Assembly (NCBI GenBank): GCA_020543525.1
Contig: JAHYIO010000004.1
Location: forward strand, 1,550,001 to 1,614,000
Length of the DNA stretch: 64,000 bases
DNA from: Coriolopsis trogii
Lineage: Eukaryota; Basidiomycota; Agaricomycetes; Polyporales; Polyporaceae
Direction: 5' to 3'
Below are positions 10,216 to 20,288 of the stretch, piece by piece (the first letter of the stretch is position 1; each line of letters begins with the position of its first letter). The translations under genes and the position numbers were made by a program. A model generated the notes under the pieces. The model did not search any database and was not told the DNA's origin. It saw only the letters and a list, made by a program, of their open reading frames with translations.

Positions 10216-11995
10216 GCCTTTCTTGCTGAAACGAGTCTCTTCTCAGCCTGCCAGTGGTCCAGGAAGACCTGCATCAGAATCACCCTGAATCAGATATAAA
10301 TGCATTTTATATACAGCATACGCACCCTCGTCTCGCACAGGTGTGAAGAAGAGTTAGTCGCGGCGACTCGTCGGAGAGAGTCGTGTCCAGGTCGTGTCGC
10401 TATGTAGACGCTCAGCGTCACCAACAGTGTTTGCATCTGTTTGTGGAGGTTACTGGCCGCTTCGCCAAGCCTCACCAACGCGCCCATCCTCGACCTTCCG
10501 AAAGTACCAAAGCCATACATTCTCGTCTCGTCTCCGCCGCCTTGCTCTCACAAGCACCCTCTGCCATTCTGGTCCTCGACCACATTGGTGCTAAGTACAA
10601 TACAAATCCAAATCTTTCACCTCACACCGGAGCCTGAGGCTGAGCCTTAGGATGGCAGGGCCGTCGTGGAACACTTCAGCCCCAGGCTCACAACTACCCG
10701 GGCCACCAACATCTTCACTGTAGACTCCGCAGTCTAGAAGCTTCAGGAGCAGACCCGGAAGGGGAAGTAGCTTCCACTGAGGTCGACGTCCCTCATAGCA
10801 AGGACGACTCTGTCAAGACGGTCTCAGCGCTCGAGCTGCTACAGCACTTCGACGACTCAGACTCGGACGTCACGGTAAGACGTTCAACAGCGGTTCCTTG
10901 CAAGGGTCGCAATCCGGTCGCAGTTCCTGCGATGGACTTCCTGCCCACTGTCAGTGTCACGCTTAGTCTGAAATTCTGAAGTCTCTTCTCGTGAGGCCTG
11001 ATTGCGATGCCTGCCGAGCACCGTTCCCGATGAGCCGGACGAAAGGAATTCAATGATAGATCAAGTGCCTCGCTGAGTACATGTCTACCCAGATCTGTGC
11101 ACATGCATACGATGCTGATAGTCCTTAACACCCATCACACTCCCTACGAGATGGAATATCTAAGGACGAAGCCTGCAAAAGCCACTAGTGTGCCGCTTCT
11201 GAAGACGAGCTTCCGCCTCAGGCCTGAGGTTTGACGTACAACGCTCAGAGTCGCGGTCATGGGACATTGTGCCTTGCCAGCAGCGCGCTGCTGGCGTCCG
11301 ATATCTGGCGGGGCGCACGCGTGGTAGCCCTGGAAAATTGGGTATGAACATCAGCTCTCATGTCCTATCAGCTTCCTGAGCGCGCTCCTCTACCAAGTAC
11401 GGCCGGGCTGGCTCGGTGTCCTACTGATGATCACCGCATCGTGACAACCGTGCGAGCGATATGCCTCACTCCCTTTATATTTGACAGATGGACAAACAGT
11501 GCGATGGCTATGCGAAGCTTCTCATGAGAGCCGAACCGCGGTCCCGCTGTGAGTGAGTCAGTTCCTGCAGTGACTGTGCGTTGTTCGTTGTTACAGGGTT
11601 GTGGTTCAGTGAACCTGGCCTTCCGCTTTGGGCGCTGATGCCGACTCCCTCTGGCAGCTCTGAGATCGCAGTAATATAACCGAAGCAACGCTACACGCGG
11701 ACATGGTTGGTATCACAGCCGCATTCTCCCAAAGATGGATGCTGTTGTCTCCTTAGTACCGAGAAAGTAGCGGCACGGTCGCAAGCGGTGGGATGCCGTA
11801 CTGACGTCCTGTTGCAGCGAACGTGCGAAAACGAACAGAAGCATTCTCGAGAGGGGCCCTTGATAAAGTGTCATGGGCTGTAGGTATCAAAGCGACTCCT
11901 TCGTCGCTGGCACGTCTTAGCTTCAATTCCCGCACCGATTCCTCTTCCTCTCTCTCTGTCCTAACCGTCCATCTGTCCCCTGACACCTGCGTACC
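10216..11995. other. gene-poor interval
   Basis: 1.8 kb upstream of the MARVEL-like gene. Several open frames of 60-110 codons exist on both strands, but none shows splice-consistent extension, recognisable motifs or repeat status. Treated as non-coding. Confidence 0.45.
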
Positions 11996-12757
11996 ATGGG
12001 CTGGCTTTACATTTACCGCCTCGTGAGCCTAGGTGAGCTCCTCTCCTCTTATCATGTACGGGAACCATCGATGCTGAATGTGCGATCGGTTCTTCTAGTC
12101 GCTGCCTTCATTTGTGCCGCTATCGTGCTCGGCCTCGCTGCATCCTCGCGGTCGGCGGCGAAGAGGTTCTTCGATATCGCAACTGGCTATATCACCGCAG
12201 GGATCCTCGCTGGAGGCTTGACGCTACTTGTGATACCGATATTGTGCGCTGAACGTCCTTCCCTGCATGTCTCCTCTACAACGTACTCATTCTGCTCCCT
12301 CTTTCTTCACAGGATTGCCTGTGACTTCATCACCGGCGGCCTACCAATCCTCATCGAAGCTCCTGCTCTATGTACGTGTCCCCACCTCTCTTCGTCTAAA
12401 TTCATGTGGACCTCGAACTCACCCTCCGATCAACAGCCGTCTTGTGGATCCTCTTCATCATCACCGGTGGTCTCACATTCTCGGATGCCAACTTTTCCAA
12501 GTACTTGCAACCGTACACCTGTGATGACCTCAAAGGGCTTATTGTTCCTGAGGGGATTACCATCTGCAAGGATTCTCACCCGCTTGGGGTGACAGCGTTC
12601 GTCGCTGCCTTCATTCGTGAGTTACATGTAGTATACCCGCACATCACCCCATGCTCACGTTGCCTACGTAATAGTTGCGATGTACAGTATCACTTTGGCG
12701 GTTGTTGCCTTCAGCAAGTCCATCTTGCAGCAATCAGTAAAGAAGAGCGAGGTCTAA
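11996..12757 (+). CDS. MARVEL-like four-TM membrane protein
   Basis: Exons starting at ATG 11996 join in phase: MGWLYIYRLVSLV, AAFICAAIVLGLAASS with a long hydrophobic second segment ending LLVIPIL, IACDFITGGLPILIEAPALS, VLWILFIITGGLTFSDANF, a loop with two Cys (TCDDLKGL and ITICKD), then a last helix with AMYSITLAVVAFSKS and a short tail KKSEV before TAA 12757. Four hydrophobic segments, a short cytosolic N-terminus and a Cys-containing loop before TM4 match fungal MARVEL-like proteins, which sit in the plasma membrane or secretory vesicles. Introns are 48-65 nt. It is a paralogue of the gene at 43.2 kb and more distantly of those at 27.7 and 30.5 kb. Confidence 0.72.
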
Positions 12758-13109
12758 AATGCCGAGGGATGGTAGTAGTATCCTTGGTTACCAAGATTCG
12801 TACTCTCCTGGGTCTTCTCTTCGCCGCCTCTTGTCTTCTTACATGTGTATTCGTGGGTTCATGTGGGCAAAACGTGTACTTTGAACTGGCACAAAAATCA
12901 TCATCATCAGGATACCCCGCCAGCAGCGTTCTCTCAAATATATTGACATCGATGATCCACAACAAGATACAGTTCTAGTACGACCGACTAATCTACCTAC
13001 GTCCAGGTCGTACCTATCTGTGATGTAGATTAGTACAGCAGCATAAAGGAAAAGACTCACCTCGGCGCACGAAGCCCGGTATCGTCGCGGCTGGCTAACT
13101 ACCAAAGAA
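12758..13109. other. intergenic
   Basis: 3' flank of the MARVEL-like gene up to R1 copy C. Nothing recognised. Confidence 0.4.
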
Positions 13110-14110
13110 TGTGGCGGCTGCAGAGTCTGTCAGCGTTCGTTCCTCCTGATGAAGGTCTGTCAACTCACCATTCATAATCTCAGCCTTGCAATGCGACGCC
13201 CCCGCTCCGCACAATCCGAGCCACCCGTCCCCGACAGGTAACTTAATCGGAAAGGCGTTGACTAGTCCACCGCCCGACCAGCACACCCATTGGCGCGTCT
13301 TACATGAAGGGGTAGGAGTCTGAGCAAGGCGCGTCGCGAACGTCGGATTGCCACCAGGTGGGCTTACAACCAACGGGCGGCTGGATCTAGGTGCATGTGC
13401 ATATACTGGGAATTGGATGCGTTGAGGGAAGAAGCGTGGAAAGCGGGCTCTGGGACGTACGTGGTATTTGATCCAGCCATGCCGGGCGGCGTGTGTAGGG
13501 TGGTATGGTGATCTACGCACGCCGCTACCGGAGTCCCTTGTCACAATCGACATTGCGCATTAGAGCGAGACCCGGGGAGGTCCTTAAGCACTCTGCGCCA
13601 CAGCGGTCAGCATGTTGTCGCGCCACTGCAGTGTAAGCTAGAGCAAGACACACCGAATGTCATGCAGGACCCGCTATCTTCCGTCGCATGAGGCGCGAGC
13701 GGAAGGAAGGAGGATTTGAGTTGAAAGCGGAGAAGAGAGGATGTGGTGGTAATGAAGGAAGAGGGTGGAGGCGAAGGTATGGACTTTATACTCGGGAGGC
13801 TGACGCGCGGGGCCGCTTGCTTGTGCGTTGGGTCCGTCAGCCCTTTCGCGGCCGAACAAGGGATTCACCTTCTTCGGCAGAAGTTACCAGGCATGTTTCA
13901 CGGCGTGCTATGATTTGGGCGCGGGTTTGGCAAGAGATGGAGGCGATAACGATGATTGCGATCTCGCAACGTCTGCATTCAACGGAAACCCGCAAGGACA
14001 GCGCTCAGATCCTCGGCGCACATTAGAACCTTGAGGTCGTCAGATGATGGGAGTTGGATTTCGAAGCTGCTCGTCACGGTCTCCATCTGGTAGAGGGTAG
14101 ACCTCCTGCA
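13110..14110 (-). repeat. R1 repeat copy C
   Basis: Minus-strand copy with promoter box 13836-13862 and TATA (CTTTATA) 13784-13790. The region equivalent to the last exon reads open in a different frame (VSPPGGNPTFATRLAQ), showing an indel relative to copies A and I. With spacer 14111-14780 and copy D it parallels the A-B block. Confidence 0.65.
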
Positions 14111-14780
14111 TTCAGATACGGACACAAATCCACCTACCTTACATGTACCCTCATCGTCGTGGTCGTTCAGTGAGAGATCCGGTTTACTACTTAGACGCTT
14201 GGGGTCGCATTTGCTTTTGTTTGGTCAAGGGCCCCGAAAGGGGCAAAATCTACTAAGCCCCTCTCCGTCTCATCGAGGCCATTTCACCTATGCAGCCTTA
14301 ACACTACTCAACTCCAAAGGTCATGAGTATTCTGCAACACTCTGACGTGGCTTGATTTCTAGCCCATCGTCTGGGACTTAACATCGATTCACTGTCAGAT
14401 CACTAATCATGTCGTACATGTATCGGCGCAGCGTATTCGGAGATGTATGTTCTCAGCTATACTACACCACCGTTGTGCCCGGAGGTTTGCGGAGGGACGC
14501 ATGACTGGCTGGACACTCGCGACAACGTGTCAAGTCATACATCAGCATGCCAAAACTCGGATTATATTCAACCGCTCATACGAGTACTAGGTATACAAAT
14601 ACTACGCTACAATGTACAAACCTTCGCTAAGGTCTCCGGCATCGCTGAAGCCTCATATTGTACACCCAACCTGCCAAGGTGAATCAGTGCAGCAGCATCA
14701 AGGAAAGGCTGACCTTCACGCGCTAGGAGTGTCATTCCAGATGAGCACTGGGTTGAAGAGGGCAGCCGCTACAAAAGCCC
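14111..14780. repeat. R1-associated spacer (C-D)
   Basis: Counterpart of spacer 8661-9360: shared AGGGTAGACCTCC, CTTACATGTACCCTCATCGT and CTGCAACACTCTGACGTGGC. No gene seen. Confidence 0.6.
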
Positions 14781-15750
14781 TCTGTCAGTCTTCGTTCTCC
14801 GGCGCGGAGCTATGTGATCTCACCAATCCGTATCTCAGCCTTGCAATGCGACGCGCCCGCTCCGCACAATCCGAGCCACCTGTCCCCGACAAGTGACTTA
14901 TCCGGAAGGGCGTTGACTAGTCCACCGCCCGACCAGCACACCCATTGGCGCGTCTTACATGAAGGGGTAGGAGTCTGAGCAAGGCGCGTCGCGAACGTCG
15001 GAATGCCACCAGGTGGACTTACAACCAACGGGCGGCTGGGACTAGGTGCATGTGCATATACTGCGGATTGGAGGTGGTGAGAGAAGAAGCGTGGAACGCG
15101 GGGTCTAGGACGTACGTGGTGTTTGTTCCAGCCATGGAGGGCGGCGTGAGCAGGGTAGTGTGGTCATCCGCGCACACCGCTACCGGAGTCCCTTGTCACA
15201 GTCGACATTGCAAACTGGAGCAAGACCCGGGGAGTTCCTTGGATACTGTTCGTCACAGCGGTCAGCAACCTGTCGCGCCAAAGTAGAGCGAGACATACCG
15301 GAGATCATTCAGGACCCGCTATCGTCGGCTGCATGGGGCACGAGCGGAGGGGAGGAGGTCTGGGGTCTTGAGCAGAGAAGAGAGAATGTAGTGGTAGCGA
15401 AGAAGGAGGGTGGAGGTGAAGGCTGGACTTTAAAGTCGGGAGGCTGACCACGAGGGCGGCGTGCTGGTGTGTTGGGTCTGTCAGCCCATTCGCGGCCGAA
15501 CAAGGGTTCCACCTCTTTTGGCAGGAGCCTTGGCGTGGTTTACGGCTGTGATCCCTTGGACACGCGTTTTGGCAAGAGATGGAGGCGATGATAGGGTTGA
15601 CGGCGATCCTGAAAAAGTCTCCATTCAGCTGAGTTAACGTTCGCAACGACAGCGCTCAGACCCTCGGCGCGCGGTAGCCTTGAGGTCGCCCAGATAGGGT
15701 TGGAGTTCGAAGCTGTTCGTCTCAGTCTGGTTTGGTCCTGAACAGCCTCC
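14781..15750 (-). repeat. R1 repeat copy D
   Basis: Minus-strand copy with promoter box 15480-15506 and a TATA-like CTTTAAA at 15428-15434. It lies back to back with R2 (starts near 15990), so the two TATA boxes face away from each other about 880 bp apart. This D-R2 pair is the part duplicated in inverted orientation as R2'-F at 45.9-48.3 kb. Confidence 0.65.
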
Positions 15751-15989
15751 ATTACATTCGTCTGCTTTTGAATATGATTGCAATCCACCCACTGTTCGCT
15801 CACCAGGCTCGTCTTGCATAGCGATGACGCGGAGGGAAGCAGCCCGGGGGTATCATCAATCGGGCGCTCAGCGTGTGCTTGTTCCTGTTTGGTTGACATT
15901 GCAATCATCCCGGCCCACAGCCGCTGCACCTTCCCTATCCCTCCAAGGTAAGGCAATTGGGTGAACCACAACGTTATCGAATCCCAGGT

Positions 15990-17044
15990 TTCTTCTCCCT
16001 ACTATAATGACAGACCCACTCACTTCAGAACAAGGACCATCGCTCTGTATGGCACGTGCCCGCATCTGGCCCCGCCGAAGCGATCCTACTGGGTGAGGCG
16101 ACTTCAAACGACCTCTCAGCTCCCGAAAAAGCAGGACCCATATCTAGCGGGGCAGCGATGGGCGTTAGGAATCATGTTACCAACTGTGGATCTCTCAGGC
16201 GCAGAACCAACTCTCCCTTTGTGGCCCACTGAATGCCAGTATCCGAGGCAATACACCCAAATAACACACGCAAGTACACTGGCAAGCGCGCAGCATCGTG
16301 CCCTCTGAATATAAAAGGCTTGCTCTTCTCCTCCAATCCTTCACTCACAACCCCCAACATCCTCGACGCCTCCCGACCGACTCTGCCTTCGGCCAACCTT
16401 CCCCCAAGACTCTAGCCGGCCGGGTTACCTCACCGCTCCTCGACTCTGCTCCCCACACTCGCGTACGCTGCGACACCGTCCCAGGTTTCCCTCGAACTGG
16501 CCATCGACGCTCGTCTCAGTATATCAAAATTCAGAACCCCGTCGCCCGTGGCCTTCTAGGTGTGTTTCCTCCACCGTCATCCGCTACTCAGTCCTCGCTA
16601 GCCGGCGCCATAATTCCGACTTTGTCCCGTCGACTCTGGACCGGCGCACGCTTTACAGAAGATTTACGGGTAGGTCATTCGCCACCGTCTCCATTGGCAA
16701 CTCTGACGTCGGGTCTTTTGTCAGCCTGGGCTACCGACGAAAAGTTCATTCGCCACCGTGCCACGGAAGCCCGCAAGCGCGACTCTGGGACACGCCATGG
16801 AGGACGACGACCGACCTATCTGATTCTCTGTGTATTATATGTGTGCCTCAAGATGAGCCTCTCGTAGGCAGTAAGGACCAGCTTCGATCCTACAATCGGC
16901 TCTCGATTCAAGACGCTGGCCCCGAGGTACGGTCGACCATTGCTGCTCTTACAGCGTGGTTGTTCCCGGCGCAGGCCTCTTCGTGGACCTCGGGACGAGT
17001 ACCTACGGCTTCGGCCGTGGGGAAACCAACGTGCGCCGAAACGT
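15990..17044 (+). repeat. R2 repeat, left copy, with TATA promoter
   Basis: Inverted match to 45924-46990, continuous apart from small indels. It includes TATAAAAG at 16310-16317, then CTCCAATCC and CATCCTCGACG, and ends sharply at CGCCGAAACGT (17044). Downstream of the TATA box is an open frame (16298-16867, 189 codons) whose right-hand partner is also open but differs by indels, so coding is doubtful. The last about 190 bp also occur in the tandem units at 56.6-59 kb. No known transposon domain seen. Confidence 0.65.
16310..16317 (+). promoter_or_regulatory. TATA box of R2 left copy
   Basis: TATAAAAG, conserved with its counterpart at 46673-46680 (inverted) together with more than 30 bp of flanking sequence. 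Confidence 0.55.
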
Positions 17045-17248
17045 TACACAGGAGATTCGGCGTAGAGGCTCGACTCGTGTGTTTCGTTCTCTGCCAGGGA
17101 TCCATCCATCGGTCATATGTATATACATGCACGAGTTGCGATGCCATATCCGAGATATCCGTGACACCAATCATATAGAGGCAGTAGCACCATGCAGCGT
17201 TGACGAACGTCGCGACTGCAATGTTCCGAGTCCCTCCTCGACCGTCTA

Positions 17249-17930
17249 TCACGACTGCTCCGAGCGAGCCTTCAGAGCCTCCGCCATCGCCTCGAAGCTC
17301 TTCATCAGCTTGGCAGCAAGGAACCACTTGATCAAATAGCCCCCGATCCCGGCAAAGACTTCGCGCGACTCGTAAAACGTCTTGCCCTCATCGGTCGTGC
17401 TCAACGCCTGCCAGCGCTCCGCCCTGATGAGGCACAACGGCATCCCTGTTGGGATCCAGGCGAGGCGGTGGGTGACGTCGTCGACGTGCGTTATCAGCTC
17501 GAATGAGGGCGTGAGCTTGACGGAGTCGTCCATGGTGGGCGGAATGTGCGTCTGCATTAGCATGTATTTGCCCTTGGCGGGCGTTTGGTCCTCGAGTTTC
17601 TTCTTGGACTTGTCAACGATTTCTTGACTCCTTCTGCGTAAAGGTGGTATATGTGAGTAAATTATCCTTGGTGAAAGATATGTGTTGACAGAGGGATACA
17701 ATGACGTACACGAACGGATTCCTGGGTTGGGGCGAGGAGTGACGGTTGGTAGTTTAGGAGCCTGAACATGGAGAGCATCTGAGAGATCACGCATACCATT
17801 CGGGATACTTCGGAAAGTCTGTGAGCACTCCCCAGACTTTCTCGATGGGAGCGTCGATGGTTGCAGAGACCTTCGCAACGAAGGGTCCGCTGAAGGAAGG
17901 TTCCGGCAGGTTTGTGGACTCGCGGGACAT
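17249..17930 (-). CDS. SRPBCC/START-like lipid-binding-fold protein 1
   Basis: ATG 17930 to TGA 17249, three exons. Exon 1 has the family start SATIDAPIEKVWGVLTDFPK, followed by YPEW spliced to NPFV and then RSQEIVDKSKKKLED, with a C-terminal amphipathic helix (KSFEAMAEALKAR). SRPBCC proteins fold as a helix-grip cup that binds hydrophobic ligands; many fungal members are uncharacterised. An in-frame ATG at 17969 would add 13 residues (MMLRSHSIRLGHN), but no signal peptide results. Intron positions after EW and after NPFV are identical to those of the paralogues at 19.2 and 23.5 kb, showing common descent. The ligand is unknown. Confidence 0.78.
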
Positions 17931-18743
17931 GTTGTGACCAAGTCTGATGCTGTGCGATCTTAACATCACTGAAATGGCAACAGCTCGGAATTCGCTTACC
18001 GTATCAATCCTCTTGGCTCCCTGTACGCGGGGGATTGTCGTGGTGTGAGTTCGTGAGGAACATGATCAACAGAGCGGCAATAGGCGCCTATGTCGCCGTC
18101 GGTGAGAACTCGGCGGCCTCGGCTAGCGACCTTACCCAAGCCGGCAAGCGGGTATTCACCTTGAAAACACGCGTGTGCCTAGTGTGCGAGGCAGAATGCT
18201 GCCAATCTGCCACTGGCATTTGCCAAGCGGCATTTGCCATTTTGCCGGAGAGCAGTCCTGGCAGATAGTGGCAGATAGCTAAGCGCCTTGCACATATATG
18301 GAAGGTGCAGGCTCGGGGGTTGGACTAATTACGCCAATCAGGACCCAAGAATCTTAGTAGTTTTGATTGTCGAGCACTTTAGATTCATTATCCCTGCCAG
18401 TTCTCGCTTGAACTGGTATAAGGATGGCTGTCGCTCGGACTCACCCAGACTCACTCACCACTCACACATCACCTGTGTAATCTTGGGGTCGCAATTGAGC
18501 CAAACAACGAGAGATATAACTAAAATGACTGGCAAGATCAAAAGACCAACGGATTATACCAACTAACAAGGGCAAATAACTCCTTCTGTCGCTGTTCGTC
18601 TCGTAGGCGCTTACCTTTCTGCCACATTCTGCCGGGCCCGGCATTTGCCATTCTGCCATATCTGCCGGCAGAATGGACCAAAACAATTCTGCCCCATACA
18701 CTACGTGTGCCCCAACCTTTCGACGAGAAACGCAGGCCAGATG
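17931..18743. repeat. TGCCA-rich inverted repeats
   Basis: Holds two clusters of TGCCA/TGGCA motifs, 18185-18292 and 18605-18700, which are inverted relative to each other (GGCAGATAGTGGCAGATAGC against GGCAGAATGTGGCAGAAAGG, each next to an AAGCGCC box). Probably a decayed transposable element. No gene. Confidence 0.5.
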
Positions 18744-19049
18744 CTATGGTGCACGGCGCCTAGTCACCGCTTAAAATGGGCAGTGGCAAAATCGGCCAAA
18801 CGACCAAATTAGGGCGCTTAAGGGGCGCCTAGGTCCAAGCGCCTCGGCTATTTGGCAGGAAGTGGCAAAATCAGAAGGGGATGCGCAAAATATCTCGCCC
18901 AATTTTGAGAATTGGGACAAACGGCTTGACAGATCGTCTCCCTTTGGGAAAAGGAGTCGATTGGTCAAGCCAATAAGGAAACGGGCAAAATCTCGGCACT
19001 CCCGTTTTGTTGTACAAGATAAGCGGTGACTAGGTGCCGCGCACCATAG
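18744..19049. mobile_element. 306-bp MITE-like element with 30-bp terminal inverted repeats
   Basis: Left end 18744-18773 (CTATGGTGCACGGCGCC, then TAGTCACCGCTTA) is matched inverted by 19020-19049 with about three mismatches. A perfect 7-bp hairpin (CCCAATT-TTGAG-AATTGGG, 18898-18916) sits near the centre. There is no coding capacity, and no clear target-site duplication could be seen. It lies between two SRPBCC paralogues, about 100 bp past the stop codon of the second. Confidence 0.7.
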
Positions 19050-19152
19050 GTTAGATATCTACAGAGCTCTGCTACTTGCATAATGTCCAATTCGCTCTCG
19101 CGGCCAACCAGCAACAAGCCGACTCCGGACTCCAAACTCGTGGCATCCGACC

Positions 19153-19935
19153 TCAGCCAGACTGCTCCGAACGAGTCTTGATAGCGTCCGCCATAGCCTG
19201 GAAGCTCTTCATCAAGTTGGTCCCAAGGAACAGCTTGACGAGGTAAGCCCCTGCCCCTCCGAAGACCTCCCGCGACTCGTACAGCACCTTCCCGTCCTCG
19301 GTCGTGCTCAACGCCTGCCAACGCTCCGCTCTGAGGAACCACTCCGGGTATGTTACCGGCCCCCAGGCGCAACGACGGACGACAGGATCGAAAGCAATGA
19401 TCTGCTCGAAAGACTCGGTGTCGGGCACGGAGTCGTCCAGGGAGGGCGGGATGTGCACCTCGATGAGGAGGTACTTGCCGACAGCGGGGGTCTGGTCCTC
19501 AAGCCGCTTCTTGTCCTCGTCGACGATCACTTGACTCCTCCTGTGCGGCATAAGATGCGAGTGAGCATGAGCGGTACGTAGATACCCTTTCTGGGGGACA
19601 GCGCTTACACAAAGGGATTCCTTGAACCGCCGTGGATTACGATAGTAGTCGTCAGGATCACTAGACTTGAGTCACATTGGACGGGGAAACCACGTACCAC
19701 TCTGGATACTTGGAGAAATCAGTGAGCACATCCCAAACAGTCTCAATCGGTGCGTCGATGGTGCTATTGACTTGTACAGTCAACGGCCCACTGTATGTTG
19801 GCGGCGGCAGGTTCGTTTGCGGGACAGCCACGACTGCGACGGCGCTCGTTGCGAGCAGTGCGTACACTGACAGGCTGTTGGTATCTCAAGTCAATGCACA
19901 GCCTGTGAATGTAAATGTAAAACACAATACCGCAT
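19153..19935 (-). CDS. SRPBCC/START-like protein 2 with predicted signal peptide
   Basis: Paralogue of the genes at 17.2 and 23.5 kb. A five-nucleotide first exon (ATGCG, 19935-19931) joins exon 2 at 19874 to give MRLSVYALLATSAVAVVAVP, a good secretion signal, followed by the core STIDAPIETVWDVLTDFSK, YPEW/NPFV, RSQVIVDEDKKRLED and a C-terminal KSFQAMADAIKTR. Stop at 19153. Without this tiny exon there is no ATG in frame upstream of the core. The secreted form is inferred; the two paralogues start directly with a cytosolic N-terminus. Ligand and role unknown. Confidence 0.75.
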
Positions 19936-20288
19936 GATGATCTCTCCCTAAGGTTCTGCTGGCAAGGCTTGTGGGGGTTGCGTGGAGACCAGCGAAACCG
20001 TGGTAAGCGCCACATTTACCCGCCCAAATGTTCCGAGATTGAAGTGGGAATTTGGAGTGCTCTGTGTTCTGATTGGGACATGATACACACCAGACTGACT
20101 ACCGATGTCAACGTATACCAAAACCTATAGCATTTTGGTAGACAACATATAATAGGTTGTATGAATTAGGATAGGACAATTAGCGGAGTCGGTAGAGTTT
20201 CAAGTCAATGGGACCAGAGCAAAGGGCGAAGTAGACAGAGTCGGTAAACACCGAGAATATGAGAGAACATCGCAGATATTTGAAGTCG

